A DNA stretch of 64,000 bases from Nitrososphaerota archaeon (GTDB taxonomy: Archaea > Thermoproteota > Nitrososphaeria > Nitrososphaerales > Nitrosopumilaceae), in contig JAGWHF010000001.1 in the NCBI GenBank assembly GCA_028866895.1, positions 124,001 to 188,000 of the forward strand. The letters are read 5' to 3'. The translations under genes and the position numbers were made by a program. Under the pieces are notes generated by a model. The model was given only the letters and a program-made list of their open reading frames with translations. It was not told the DNA's origin and searched no databases. Position 1 is the first letter of the stretch. Each line of letters starts with the position of its first letter. Shown here piece after piece: positions 38,091-46,743 of this stretch.

Positions 38091-38438
38091 ATGGGAATTG
38101 TGATAATCTCGACATATCCTGACAAAAGATCTTTGGCAAAAATTGCAAACAATGTGGTGGGCAGGGGGCTGGCGGCCTGCGTTAACTACACTAAAATCAA
38201 TTCGGTTTACACCTGGAAAGGAAAGCTCGAAAACACGGAGGAATTTGTGGCGCTCTTCAAGACTAGCGGGAAGGCAAAAGGACTGCTCAAGAAGGAGATT
38301 GCAAAAACCCACCCATATGAGGTGCCTGAGATCGTGGAACTAACGGTGGATTCAGTGAATGTGGCATATCAGAAGTGGCTTGTGGATTCAACCAGTAAGG
38401 GAAAATCGAAGAAGGGATACAATGCCTCCAAGCGATGA
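38091..38438 (+). CDS. cutA: CutA family protein
   Basis: A 115-residue trimeric protein of the CutA1 family, named for divalent cation tolerance but of uncertain function. It starts GIVIISTYPDKRSL and has GRGLAACVNY, SVYTWKGKLE, TSGKAKGLL and HPYEVPEIVEL, the family signatures. ATG 38091 is the start; the frame is open to 38052, but those codons lie in the promoter region. The last 51 bp overlap the 3' end of pelA on the opposite strand. Confidence 0.93.
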   Translation: MGIVIISTYPDKRSLAKIANNVVGRGLAACVNYTKINSVYTWKGKLENTEEFVALFKTSGKAKGLLKKEIAKTHPYEVPEIVELTVDSVNVAYQKWLVDSTSKGKSKKGYNASKR

Positions 38439-39437
38439 GACCCTCAGGCCCGCGTCGGTTGTAGAGTCCACCGCGTAGACTTCAGCTCCCTGCTCCTCGG
38501 CATGGTTCAGGAACGAGATCACCGCGTCCTCGCCATGTTTCTCGAAAACCTTGTCGGAAAATACAAGGGACTGGACTGCACCCGCTTCGCTTGCCCTTGA
38601 GGTCTCTTCAAATCCCATGCTGAACTTGTTGATTTTTTTGTTGACCATCTTCATTATCTCGTCAAGGATGGAGGAAACCTTTGCAATCTTGCTGTTGGCC
38701 AGTGACTGCCTCATCGTGTCGGATTTGATAAATGTGTAGATTCCGTCCTCCCCTGCGGAATCGATCCCGTCTACTACCATCATCGGATGGTCCTTGGAAG
38801 GGGTCGCTGCGAGAAAATTCATCAGCCTCCTTTTTGTCTCACCAGGCCCGAAAATTATGATCTGGTCCTCCTCCCGAATGACCGACGAGATTGCGCTCTG
38901 GACGTCCTTGAAAAAATCCTCGATGTTGAACTTTGTTTTGTATCTTTTTCCGCTTGCTCCGGAATATAGGTTTGGGATTAGCTTGAGGTGCGTGCCTGTC
39001 AGCCTACCTATCCCGCAGTCTGTCGTGTCAATGCTGACGAGGAGAAAACTTCCAGTCTCCTTTTTGCCAAAGACGAGCTTCTTTTCTATCTCCCTCCAAT
39101 TTTTCTTGTATAGCGTTATGGGTTCCCCCAACTTCACCGTAAGCGAATGGTGTGATCCCTTGCTTACAGATTGGTTGTCCGACTCTGCAATGACTCCTTG
39201 GACCTTAAGCCTGTCGACCACATCGTCAATTGAAACCTTTTCAGCATCGAGTGCGATGCGAATCTTGACCCTCTCTCCCTTGTCGGGCCTTGAAAAATCC
39301 TTTTCCTGCTTTATCACGCGTGTAGTGTCCCCCACTATTCTATCCCCCTTCTGAATGACCCTCCGGAGGGTGAAAAGATCGTCTGATTCCTCCGGTATGA
39401 GGGCAACCGAGCTGTCGTCAATCTTCTTTGTAATCAA
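38388..39437 (-). CDS. pelA: Pelota (archaeal Dom34)
   Basis: Ribosome-rescue factor that, with aIF/aEF-like GTPase partner and ABCE1, splits stalled ribosomes. The 349-residue protein has the Sm-like N-terminal domain (VALIPEESDDLFTLRRVI, GDTTRVIKQEKDF), a central domain (LLVSIDTTDCGIGRL) and the eRF1-like C-terminal domain (EDAVISFLNHAEEQGAEVYAVDSTTDAG). It lacks the GGQ motif of release factors, as expected. Start is TTG 39437; an AT-rich box lies about 27 nt upstream. It overlaps cutA tail-to-tail by 51 bp. Confidence 0.95.
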   Translation of the reverse strand: MITKKIDDSSVALIPEESDDLFTLRRVIQKGDRIVGDTTRVIKQEKDFSRPDKGERVKIRIALDAEKVSIDDVVDRLKVQGVIAESDNQSVSKGSHHSLTVKLGEPITLYKKNWREIEKKLVFGKKETGSFLLVSIDTTDCGIGRLTGTHLKLIPNLYSGASGKRYKTKFNIEDFFKDVQSAISSVIREEDQIIIFGPGETKRRLMNFLAATPSKDHPMMVVDGIDSAGEDGIYTFIKSDTMRQSLANSKIAKVSSILDEIMKMVNKKINKFSMGFEETSRASEAGAVQSLVFSDKVFEKHGEDAVISFLNHAEEQGAEVYAVDSTTDAGLRVSSLGGIVSLLRFSLTG

Positions 39438-39485
39438 CCTGCATACTTCCCTGAAGACAATAATAAAAAAGAGCGGTCCCGCTTC

Positions 39486-39899
39486 TTATCTTGTAGCCTT
39501 TACCTGCTTCTCTTCGGCCTTTTTTCTCAAATAGTTCTGGACCCATTCCTGCGTTAGTACGCCAGCCTCCGTCAGGTTAACCAGCGTGTTGGTGGATGCT
39601 TCTCCGGTTACCTTTCCCATTGCGCGCCTTACCTGCCTCCACTTTAGGTTCGTGTTGCCGCTTTTGGAGGAGTAGATGATGCCAAGTACCTCCTTTGCAT
39701 TCACGAATGCCATGTCTCGGATTTTCTTGAGGGTGACCTTGTCTGCGGCTTCAACGTAAATCAGGCCGGGCGTGGTCTCGCGCTCGGGAAATATCTCGTA
39801 ATCTTCAAAGTAGCTTTCGGGAATGAATGAATTGCAGGTACTTAGGATTACGAATTTCCGGAAACTCTCAAGGGAACAAGTGGCATCAATTGTTACCAT
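39486..39899 (-). CDS. conserved-looking protein of unknown function
   Basis: Not recognised. A soluble 137-residue protein with no membrane segment. The N-terminal half contains CSLESFRKFVILSTCNSF and a beta-strand region (PGLIYVEAADKVTLKKI). The C-terminal half is helical and basic (WRQVRRAMGKV, LRKKAEEKQVKATR). A nucleic-acid role is conceivable from the charge, but this is a guess. Start ATG 39899 lies about 26 nt from a TTCATAAAAGG box, so it has its own leaderless promoter; pelA follows 48 bp downstream. Confidence 0.65.
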   Translation of the reverse strand: MVTIDATCSLESFRKFVILSTCNSFIPESYFEDYEIFPERETTPGLIYVEAADKVTLKKIRDMAFVNAKEVLGIIYSSKSGNTNLKWRQVRRAMGKVTGEASTNTLVNLTEAGVLTQEWVQNYLRKKAEEKQVKATR

Positions 39900-40234
39900 T
39901 ATTCTGGATCTTGTATCCGCCTTTTATGAAGATTTGGCAAGATGGCCCACGATTCATTCGGGGGTTGAATCGTGATGGTTCTTGGAATTCGTCGCAAAGT
40001 ACCTTGGGAAATGTGGGAATTGTCTCCTGCAGGGTCACAGCAGGTTGTTGAGGAGGTGGGTAGTGCTGGGCTTGTCCGGTAGGGGGTCTGCCATTCTTCT
40101 TGAAAGACTCATTTAGGAACGAGAAAAACTAACTATTGCAGGCGTTGATGACCAATTCCCTTTGATTTGATGAGAAGGATCTTGAGTTCTGAGCCTGCAG
40201 TTGATTTTTATGAAAAGACTCATCCCATAGTGTT
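39900..40234. other. intergenic region with a 9-bp inverted repeat
   Basis: No gene is supported in these 335 bases. CACGATTCA (39948-39956) and TGAATCGTG (39966-39974) form a perfect 9-bp stem with a 9-base loop, upstream of the minus-strand gene at 39899. A TTTTTATGAA box at about 40205-40212 serves the downstream UPF0047 gene. A degenerate GAAA(A)GACTCAT repeat occurs near 40105 and 40212. Confidence 0.5.
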
Positions 40235-40654
40235 GTGAAATTCCTAACAGAATACCTGACCTTCAACGTCCCCTCGCGGCGCGGGTTTGTGAACATAACT
40301 CCAGAAGTCAGAAAATTGGTCGAGAGGAGCGGCATCAAGGAGGGACTATGCCTTGTCAATGCGATGCACATAACGGCAAGCGTGTTTATCAACGACAACG
40401 AGAGCGGCCTTCATCAGGACTACGAAAGATGGCTTGAGGAGATTGCACCGCACGAACCAGTCTCAAGGTATGAGCACAACAGGACGGGCGAGGACAACGC
40501 GGACGCACACCTCAAGAGGCAGGTAATGGGGCGCGAGGTGGTAGTGGCGGTGACGGGAGGACGTCTTGACTTTGGCCCGTGGGAGCAGGTATTCTATGGT
40601 GAATTTGATGGGATGAGGCCCAAAAGGGTGCTTGTAAAGATCATTGGCGAGTGA
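40235..40654 (+). CDS. UPF0047/YjbQ family protein
   Basis: A 139-residue protein of the YjbQ/UPF0047 family, some members of which show weak thiamine-phosphate synthase activity; the true role is unsettled. Signatures are [62 protein letters not shown] and [16 protein letters not shown]; the conserved histidines cluster at a presumed metal site. Start is GTG 40235, about 27 nt behind a TATA-like box. Its stop abuts the stop of the small gene on the opposite strand. Confidence 0.92.
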   Translation: MKFLTEYLTFNVPSRRGFVNITPEVRKLVERSGIKEGLCLVNAMHITASVFINDNESGLHQDYERWLEEIAPHEPVSRYEHNRTGEDNADAHLKRQVMGREVVVAVTGGRLDFGPWEQVFYGEFDGMRPKRVLVKIIGE

Positions 40655-40810
40655 CTAATTGAGGGACCCGCGCTTTTGACTTCCCTCTGTAATGGGCTTG
40701 ATCTTGAAACTCTCCTCGTGGTTCTGTGGGCCATGGTGGCACTTGACGCAACCTACCTTGAAGCCATTGGTGTCCTTTACGTAAGTCTCGCAGCCGCAGA
40801 AACATGTCAT
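40655..40810 (-). CDS. 51-residue cysteine-rich zinc-finger-like protein
   Basis: A short gene below the usual length cut-off. The translation opens MTCFCGCETYVKD and continues with a VGCVKCHHGPQNHEES segment. Five cysteines and three histidines in 35 residues form CxCxC and CxxCHH groups that would bind zinc or iron. The C-terminus is basic. It fills the space between the UPF0047 and DtxR-type genes exactly, with the stop base next to the UPF0047 stop. ATG 40810 is the start. The pattern of cysteines makes chance unlikely, but expression is unproven. Confidence 0.7.
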   Translation of the reverse strand: MTCFCGCETYVKDTNGFKVGCVKCHHGPQNHEESFKIKPITEGSQKRGSLN

Positions 40811-40849
40811 ACCAGTGGCAGCGCTTACCGGTGATATAACTTTTCGACA

Positions 40850-41290
40850 TTATGCCTTGCAACATTTTCCGCGGGGGATGTCGTGGCCATGGGGGCACTT
40901 TCTTGGGTGCTTTAGCATGGTGCAGAGAGCATCAGTAAACTGCTCGTTCATGTGGTGTTCTATCCCGCAGACCATCTCCTCGTCAATATCGACCTTGAGC
41001 GCGCTGTCCATGAGGACCTCCAGCAACCTGCTGTTCCTCATCATGTTGGAGCCTATCTGCTCACCGTTCTTTGTGAGGGATACGCCTCCCTTGTTGTAGT
41101 TTACGAGCTTGGTATCGTTTAATTTCTTTAGCATCTGGACCACGCTTGGCTGCCTGACGTTGAGCATCTTTGCTATGGTGCTTATCTTTACAGGATCCCC
41201 GCCCTCCTTTATGTGCCATATCGCCTTGAGGTACATCTCTACGTGCTCGGCTTCTGCCGTTCCAACAAAGAGGATCTCCTGATCTTTCAT
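40850..41290 (-). CDS. DtxR/MntR-type metal-dependent repressor
   Basis: A protein of about 146 residues with an N-terminal winged helix-turn-helix (about residues 15-70: EMYLKAIWHIKEGG, ISTIAKMLNVRQPSVVQMLKKL) and a C-terminal dimerisation/metal domain (EEMVCGIEHHMNEQF, KHPRKCPHGHDIP, ending GKCCKA). The His/Cys residues match DtxR/IdeR metal ligands, so iron- or manganese-controlled repression is expected. There is no SH3-like third domain. ATG 41290 is used; GTG 41305 is an alternative start. TrmB-type gene lies just upstream on the same strand. Confidence 0.9.
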   Translation of the reverse strand: MKDQEILFVGTAEAEHVEMYLKAIWHIKEGGDPVKISTIAKMLNVRQPSVVQMLKKLNDTKLVNYNKGGVSLTKNGEQIGSNMMRNSRLLEVLMDSALKVDIDEEMVCGIEHHMNEQFTDALCTMLKHPRKCPHGHDIPRGKCCKA

Positions 41291-41309
41291 GCCAACCTCA
41301 TCCACGACC

Positions 41310-42080
41310 TTACTTTACGTCTTTTGATTCCCGTAACAGGTATTCAAAGTATTCGCGCGCAAAACCTGCAAGACCGGAGTGATCAGCCCATATGGCTACG
41401 GCCTCTTTTGAGGAGGAGTTTCCAAGCTCTTCTCCAAGGAGCAGCACGACGTACCGTTTGTCCGAGATGATCCCTCCACCGAACAGTCCCTTTTTCAGTT
41501 TTACCCGGCAGATGCGCGAGAGTGACTTGAGGGTCTCGCTGTCGACATCCTCGGAAACAAGGATGGTTATATCCACGCCCCTGTCATGCAGCAGCCTGAG
41601 CTTGGGCAGCGCCTCCTTTGCCAGTGATTCCGCGACCTTTGGAATTGCGATCATAACCTCGTTCCTGCACGAGTCTACCATCTCGAGAATCTTGGTTGCA
41701 ATGTTCATGACGCCTGAGATTATCCATATGTCTGGCCTCTCGCTTGTGCCGCTCTGTTCATAAAGCGGGGTAAGTTCCTTCAGTATGACGCTCTCGTTGT
41801 TGCCAAACTCCATCTCAAACTGCTGCCTCGAGGTCTGCATGGCGGTGGCTGGCGATCTCGCGAAATACTGCGTGGGGCGGGAATCGTCGGAGCCTATCCA
41901 TCCCTTCTCCTCAAGGGTGCCTAAAACCTCGTAGATCTTCGAGTATGGGACTCCTGACTTTTGGCTGAGATCTGAGGCGGTGATGGGCCCGGTCTTGAGG
42001 AGGGAGGCGTACGTCTTTATCTCATAACTGGTAAGGCCCACCTTTTCCAAGGCCTTGCGCGTCTTGTCCGACAGGCTCAT
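41310..42080 (-). CDS. TrmB-family transcriptional regulator
   Basis: A 256-residue regulator with an N-terminal winged helix (about residues 10-75; GLTSYEIKTYASLLKTGPITASDLSQKSGVPYSKIYEVL split over helices), a coiled linker and a C-terminal phospholipase-D-like sensor domain (IWIISGVMNI, LRLLHDRGVDITILVSEDV). TrmB proteins usually sense sugars, but other ligands occur. Start ATG 42080 lies about 26 nt from an ATATATACC box. It diverges from the Tes-like gene and is upstream of the DtxR-type gene. Confidence 0.9.
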   Translation of the reverse strand: MSLSDKTRKALEKVGLTSYEIKTYASLLKTGPITASDLSQKSGVPYSKIYEVLGTLEEKGWIGSDDSRPTQYFARSPATAMQTSRQQFEMEFGNNESVILKELTPLYEQSGTSERPDIWIISGVMNIATKILEMVDSCRNEVMIAIPKVAESLAKEALPKLRLLHDRGVDITILVSEDVDSETLKSLSRICRVKLKKGLFGGGIISDKRYVVLLLGEELGNSSSKEAVAIWADHSGLAGFAREYFEYLLRESKDVK

Positions 42081-42203
42081 GTCATATCAATCGAGAATCT
42101 AAGGTATATATGTCTAGGATGCACGGTGCGTGGCTCAGGAAGGATGTCCTACCATTTCATCTGGTGTCTTGTTGGAAAGTGATTATATACCAATTCCTAA
42201 GAT

Positions 42204-43883
42204 ATGCCAATGACGGGAATGGAACTAATACAGATATCCAATTTGAAGACTCCCTCCTTGGGAAAGAGATCGACTATAAGGTTTACCCAGAGTATATGCC
42301 CTGACTGTAACATGATCCTTGATGCTGAGGTATTTGAGAGAGACGGCAAGGTTTTCATGACAAAGACCTGTCCCACTCACGGCGAATGCGAGGAGCTCTA
42401 CTTTGGTTCATACGAGATGTACAGGAAGTTCAGCACCTACTGGATGGATGGAAAGGGAGCGCATGCCCCCAACGTGATGATTGAGAAATGCTCCTGCCCG
42501 AACAACTGCGGATTATGTTCTAACCACCTATCACATAGCGGCCTTGCAAACATGATAGTCACCAACAGGTGCGATCTGACTTGCTGGTACTGCTTCTTCT
42601 ACGTGAAAAAGGGGCTGGAGGGTGCGTACATGTACGAGCCTACTCAGGACCAGGTAAGGGCTATGATGAAGACCCTCAAGGCAGAGAGGCCTATTCCTGG
42701 GAACTCCATCCAGATCACCGGAGGGGAACCGATGCTGAGGGAGGATATCGCGGATGTTATCAAGATAATGAAGGAGGAAGGAGTAGATCATGTGCAGATG
42801 AACACAAATGGCATCAGGTTTGCGCTGGATCCGGAGGCAATGCGCGAAGTAAGGCTTGCAGGTGTCAATAATCTTTATCTAAGCTTTGACGGGGTAACTC
42901 CTAGGACCAACCCGAAGAACCATTGGGAGATTCCTTATGCGCTTGAGAGCGCAAGAAAGACGGGCACCACTGTCGTCTTTGTGCCTACTGTAATCAAGTC
43001 AATCAATGATCATGAGCTGGGCGGCATCATAAGATATGCCCAGAAAAACCTTGACGTTGTGCATGCGGTAAACTTCCAGCCCGTCTCGCTGACGGGACGA
43101 ATGGGCAAGAAGGAGAGGGAAAAGTACAGGATAACGATACCTGACTGCATACAACGGATTGAGGAACAGACTGGCGCAGAGGTGACCGTAGATGACTGGT
43201 TCCCGGTTCCAAGTTGCATGCCGCTTACAAACGTAATCGAGGCGTTTTCAAGCAAGCCAAAGTATGAGCTCTCCATCCACTTTGCGTGCGGTGCTGGAAC
43301 GTATATCTTCGAGGATCAGGAGACCAAGAAGTTCGTTCCATTGACGAAATTTGCAGATATCCAGGGAATGCTGGAGCTCTTTGAGGACAAGGCAGAGGAG
43401 ATTAGGTCTGGCAAGAACAAGTACTTTACAATGCTTGAGGTGGTAAGGAAGCTATCCAGCTTTGTTGACAAGAAGAAGCAGCCGGCAGGCCTTGATCTGG
43501 CAAAGATGTTTGGCAATATACTCATGAAAAGGTCCTTTGATGCGGTAGGATCTTGGCATGTGAAGGGGCTCTTCTTGGGCATGATGCATTTCCAGGACAA
43601 GTATAACGAGGATCTGGAAAGACTCCAGAGGTGCGATATCCATTACCTGACACCAGACCTTAGAATAATTCCGTTCTGCGCGTTCAACGTAATTCCAGAG
43701 TGGTACAGGGACAGAATCCAGAAAAAGTATTCTACAAGCGTGGAGGAATGGGAGCAGCGCGTAGGTGCAAAACTGGAGGACGGGTTGTACCGGGGAATCA
43801 TGAGAAGGGGAGCGGGAGACGAGCTTGCTGCAGGGTGCGCAAAGAGCGAGATGTTCCACCAGGCATCTCAGGCTTTGATGTAA
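42204..43883 (+). CDS. radical SAM protein of the tetraether lipid synthase (Tes/GDGT-MAS) family
   Basis: A 559-residue radical SAM protein resembling MJ0619/Tes, which joins the phytanyl ends of archaeol lipids to make membrane-spanning tetraethers. An N-terminal CPDC...CPTHGEC segment and CSCPNNCGLC (C96, C98, C102, C105) supply extra metal sites. The radical SAM motif is C123-x3-C127-x2-C130 in CDLTCWYC, followed by TGGEP, the SAM-binding strand MNTNG and YLSFDGV. The long C-terminal part with further cysteines is also typical. A TTATATAC box at 42183-42190 suggests the true start may be ATG 42210 or 42219 rather than 42204. It is divergent from the TrmB-type gene. Confidence 0.85.
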   Translation: MPMTGMELIQISNLKTPSLGKRSTIRFTQSICPDCNMILDAEVFERDGKVFMTKTCPTHGECEELYFGSYEMYRKFSTYWMDGKGAHAPNVMIEKCSCPNNCGLCSNHLSHSGLANMIVTNRCDLTCWYCFFYVKKGLEGAYMYEPTQDQVRAMMKTLKAERPIPGNSIQITGGEPMLREDIADVIKIMKEEGVDHVQMNTNGIRFALDPEAMREVRLAGVNNLYLSFDGVTPRTNPKNHWEIPYALESARKTGTTVVFVPTVIKSINDHELGGIIRYAQKNLDVVHAVNFQPVSLTGRMGKKEREKYRITIPDCIQRIEEQTGAEVTVDDWFPVPSCMPLTNVIEAFSSKPKYELSIHFACGAGTYIFEDQETKKFVPLTKFADIQGMLELFEDKAEEIRSGKNKYFTMLEVVRKLSSFVDKKKQPAGLDLAKMFGNILMKRSFDAVGSWHVKGLFLGMMHFQDKYNEDLERLQRCDIHYLTPDLRIIPFCAFNVIPEWYRDRIQKKYSTSVEEWEQRVGAKLEDGLYRGIMRRGAGDELAAGCAKSEMFHQASQALM

Positions 43884-43941
43884 GTAGGTCCAACCAGAAA
43901 TTCTAAGGATTAATTGTGAGTAGATCTCAACACAGTCGTAA

Positions 43942-45012
43942 TTGAAGATCGGGATCATTCATGGTTTTGTGGGAGGCGGTGGCGGCACCGAGCCCACGCT
44001 TCTTGCGCTCATAGAAGCCTTGAAGGAGCATGGCCATGCCATACATCTGTACACAGTTTCAAGGCCCACAATCCAGCTTCCAAAGATCAAGATAACATCC
44101 GTCTTCCCTTTTCGCCTTCCTGCCTTTGGACTATACCAGAGATTTCTTGAATCAGAACTGACCAAGAAAGCGAGGGACGACGACCTGATAATCCAGGTAT
44201 CTGGCGGGATCGCACTCCCGCAAAGGAAGGACCAGAAGATCATCATTTACTGCCACCATGACTTCAGAAATGAGACGGAAAAGGATGTGACAAAATACAA
44301 GGGGATGTGGTCCGCGTATTACCGGCCGTATTATCTTCTTAGTCAAAAGTTTGTAAGCAGGATGGGGGATGAGAACATCATACTTGCTGCAAACTCGAGG
44401 TTCATACGTGATTCCATCAAGGAAAGGTTTGGAAAGGACTCGGTTGTGATTTATCCGCCCGTTGACACCGGGATGTTTAAGGACGGCACGGCAAAGGAGG
44501 CCCGCATAGTTACCGTCTCGAGGTACTCTCAGGAAAAGAACCTGGAGTTTGCGATGGAGGCGGCTGGTGGGATAGGCATGTCATACGATATCATTGGAAA
44601 TACAAAGACCAGGATAAATGAGGTTTATTATGAAAATCTGGAAAAATTGCGCCGGCAGAAATCACTTGACAACGTAAATCTCCTAAAGAACATCGAACGG
44701 CCACGATTGATCGAAACCCTCAAGGTGGCAAAGGTGTATTTTCATGCGTCCCCTGAAACCTTCGGCATTTCCGTTGTGGAGGGGATAGCCGCAGGATGCG
44801 TGCCGGTTGTTCCAGATAATTCTGCACATAAGGAGACTGTTCCCTTTGACCGGTTACGCTACGAGCCGAACAACAAGCAGGATGCGCAGGAAAAATTACG
44901 CAAGGCGCTCTCGGGAGAATATGACGATATGCTGGGCATGCTTGGGGAGACAGTCAGCAATTACAGCAAGGATTCCTTCAAAAAGGCGATGGTAAATCTG
45001 GTGGAAATGTAG
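43942..45012 (+). CDS. glycosyltransferase family 4
   Basis: A 356-residue GT-B glycosyltransferase (group 1). The N-terminal half has GIIHGFVGGGGGTEPTLLAL, the acceptor-side loop. The C-terminal half has VSRYSQEKNLE and SPETFGISVVEGIAAGCVPVV, the E-x7-E donor-binding motif. Start is TTG 43942. It is closely related in layout to the glycosyltransferase at 49431-50504 on the other strand. It is the first gene of the glycan locus; the sugar added is unknown. Confidence 0.92.
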   Translation: MKIGIIHGFVGGGGGTEPTLLALIEALKEHGHAIHLYTVSRPTIQLPKIKITSVFPFRLPAFGLYQRFLESELTKKARDDDLIIQVSGGIALPQRKDQKIIIYCHHDFRNETEKDVTKYKGMWSAYYRPYYLLSQKFVSRMGDENIILAANSRFIRDSIKERFGKDSVVIYPPVDTGMFKDGTAKEARIVTVSRYSQEKNLEFAMEAAGGIGMSYDIIGNTKTRINEVYYENLEKLRRQKSLDNVNLLKNIERPRLIETLKVAKVYFHASPETFGISVVEGIAAGCVPVVPDNSAHKETVPFDRLRYEPNNKQDAQEKLRKALSGEYDDMLGMLGETVSNYSKDSFKKAMVNLVEM

Positions 45013-45024
45013 GATCTTCTTTTC

Positions 45025-45747
45025 TTAGGGGTCAGAGATGTGGTACTTCTTCCACCTCTCCGTGTCAAGAGACATGTCCATTGTGAGCTTTGGCCCGTTG
45101 TACTCCTTGATTGTCATGGGCTGCACGTCGGAAGTGGTCATCTTTGCAAGCTCAAATATCGACATCTTCTTGTCTCCTACAATGTGGACGAATCCGTGGA
45201 GGTTTGCCTTCTGCACATCGCTTATCCCTTCCGCGACGCCGTCTGCAAAAAGGTATGTCCCGAACCTGTCCGTGAAGGCTTTGGGGTACGGCCATTTTTT
45301 CTTTGCCACGAAATTGGTCCTGATTATGAGGTATTCGGGAAGCTTGTTAACCTCGTGCTCGCCTAGTAGCTTCGTAAGCGCATAGAAATTCTCCGGATAT
45401 GGAATCGAGCTTTCCTTGTACATGCCGGAATGACCGTCAAAAACGCATGCGGTGCTGACATAGATGAACTGGACTGGCCTTTTTGAGGAAATCGATGCTT
45501 CCACGAGGTTTCTTGTCCCGCCGACGTTTGTATCCCATGCAAGCTGCTTGTTTTCTTCGCATGGCCTGATTCCAGTCAGCGCGCCGGCGTGGATTACAAT
45601 GTCGATATCGTTTTTCTTGAAGAATTCGTCAACTGCCTTCTTGTCTGCAATTTCCAGCTCCTTGTGGGTGGGTGCGATTGGATCCTTGAATTTTTTCTTG
45701 AGTTCAGTTCCGAGAGCGCCGGAGCCTCCGGTAATTAGAGTGGCCAT
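45025..45747 (-). CDS. RmlD-like sugar-nucleotide reductase (SDR)
   Basis: A 240-residue extended SDR with the nucleotide loop LITGGSGALGTEL and the catalytic Ser/Tyr-x3-Lys in STACVFDG and FYALTKLLGE. It resembles dTDP-4-dehydrorhamnose reductase and the reductase half of CapF-type enzymes. It is shorter than RmlD (about 290). It follows the epimerase at 45751 by 3 bp, in the operon cupin-epimerase-reductase. Substrate is inferred only as a keto-sugar nucleotide. Confidence 0.85.
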   Translation of the reverse strand: MATLITGGSGALGTELKKKFKDPIAPTHKELEIADKKAVDEFFKKNDIDIVIHAGALTGIRPCEENKQLAWDTNVGGTRNLVEASISSKRPVQFIYVSTACVFDGHSGMYKESSIPYPENFYALTKLLGEHEVNKLPEYLIIRTNFVAKKKWPYPKAFTDRFGTYLFADGVAEGISDVQKANLHGFVHIVGDKKMSIFELAKMTTSDVQPMTIKEYNGPKLTMDMSLDTERWKKYHISDP

Positions 45748-45750
45748 CCC

Positions 45751-46743
45751 TTATTTTTTGAAGATTGGGCCTTGCGTGTAAACCTTTCTTTGTATGTCAG
45801 TCGAGTTAAAAAACGACTTGTAATTGCTATATTTTTCCTGCTTGTAGTTTTTCACGTCCTCGGAAATCTTTGTCTTGAACTCGTTTGCTGCATATTTGAT
45901 ATCCTTTGTTGCCTTGTATCCGAATTTCTCAAGCTTTGCCCCGGTTACCCTGTAATCTCTCTTGTCTACGATGTCTTTTGATATTTTTATCCCTGTTGGG
46001 ATTAGTTTCTTGACCTCTCTTGCCATCTGCTCAATCGTGATGTTCTTCCATATGGTATTGTATATTCCCTCCATGTTGTTCTCTACCACGAAACTGAAGG
46101 CCTCGGCAGCATCGTCTACATGCAAAAACGGTCTCCACTGGTTGCCGCCGAAGACAGTAATATCCTCCTTGTTAAGCGCCTGCGCAAGAAAGAGGTTTAT
46201 CGCAAGGTCAAACCGCATCCTATAGGATGCTCCAAACAGAGTGCCAAGCCTGAGGATTGTTGGATAATCGTAGGCCTGAAGTATGGCTCTCTCGGACTGG
46301 AATTTTGACTGGCCGTACGAGTCAAGAGGATTCACCTCGGAATTCTCGGAAATGAAGTTGTTGGGCTGGGCGCCGTACACTGAACACGTGCTTGCAAACA
46401 CGAACTGCTTGATCTTGTAAAGCTTGCAGAGGTCTGCAATGTTCCTTGTTGCCAGATAGTTGATCTCGATGGATGTTTTGGGATCAAGCTCTGAAGACTG
46501 GGTTCCAACTATGGACGCTAGATGGATTACTACGTCGACGTCCTTGAGGGACTTGCTTACTGCAGCCAGATCCCTAACATCCCCATCTATCAATTCGAGA
46601 TCCTTGTTCTTTATCACATCCGTGAGAGGATGTTTTCCAAAAAGAAAGTTGTCGAGGATTCTTACCCTGAAACCCTTCTTCAAAAGTTTTCTGGTAAGTA
46701 TTGATCCTAGGTACCCTGAACCTCCGGTGAGTAGTATTTTCAT
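45751..46743 (-). CDS. NAD-dependent sugar-nucleotide epimerase/dehydratase
   Basis: An extended SDR of 330 residues. It starts KILLTGGSGYLGSILTRKL and has DVVIHLASIVG, the catalytic segment STCSVYGAQP and Y-x3-K in YGQSKFQSE, and the substrate loop RWRPF-type QWRPFLHVDDAAEAF. ATG 46743 overlaps the stop of the cupin gene (ATGA); the frame extends to 46761 but those codons are within the cupin gene. Whether it epimerises or dehydrates cannot be told. Confidence 0.88.
   Translation of the reverse strand: MKILLTGGSGYLGSILTRKLLKKGFRVRILDNFLFGKHPLTDVIKNKDLELIDGDVRDLAAVSKSLKDVDVVIHLASIVGTQSSELDPKTSIEINYLATRNIADLCKLYKIKQFVFASTCSVYGAQPNNFISENSEVNPLDSYGQSKFQSERAILQAYDYPTILRLGTLFGASYRMRFDLAINLFLAQALNKEDITVFGGNQWRPFLHVDDAAEAFSFVVENNMEGIYNTIWKNITIEQMAREVKKLIPTGIKISKDIVDKRDYRVTGAKLEKFGYKATKDIKYAANEFKTKISEDVKNYKQEKYSNYKSFFNSTDIQRKVYTQGPIFKK

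Noticed and set aside
40105-40224. Degenerate GAAAAGACTCAT repeat near 40105 and 40212
   Set aside because: Only about 12 bases, imperfect, with no further copies; consistent with chance.
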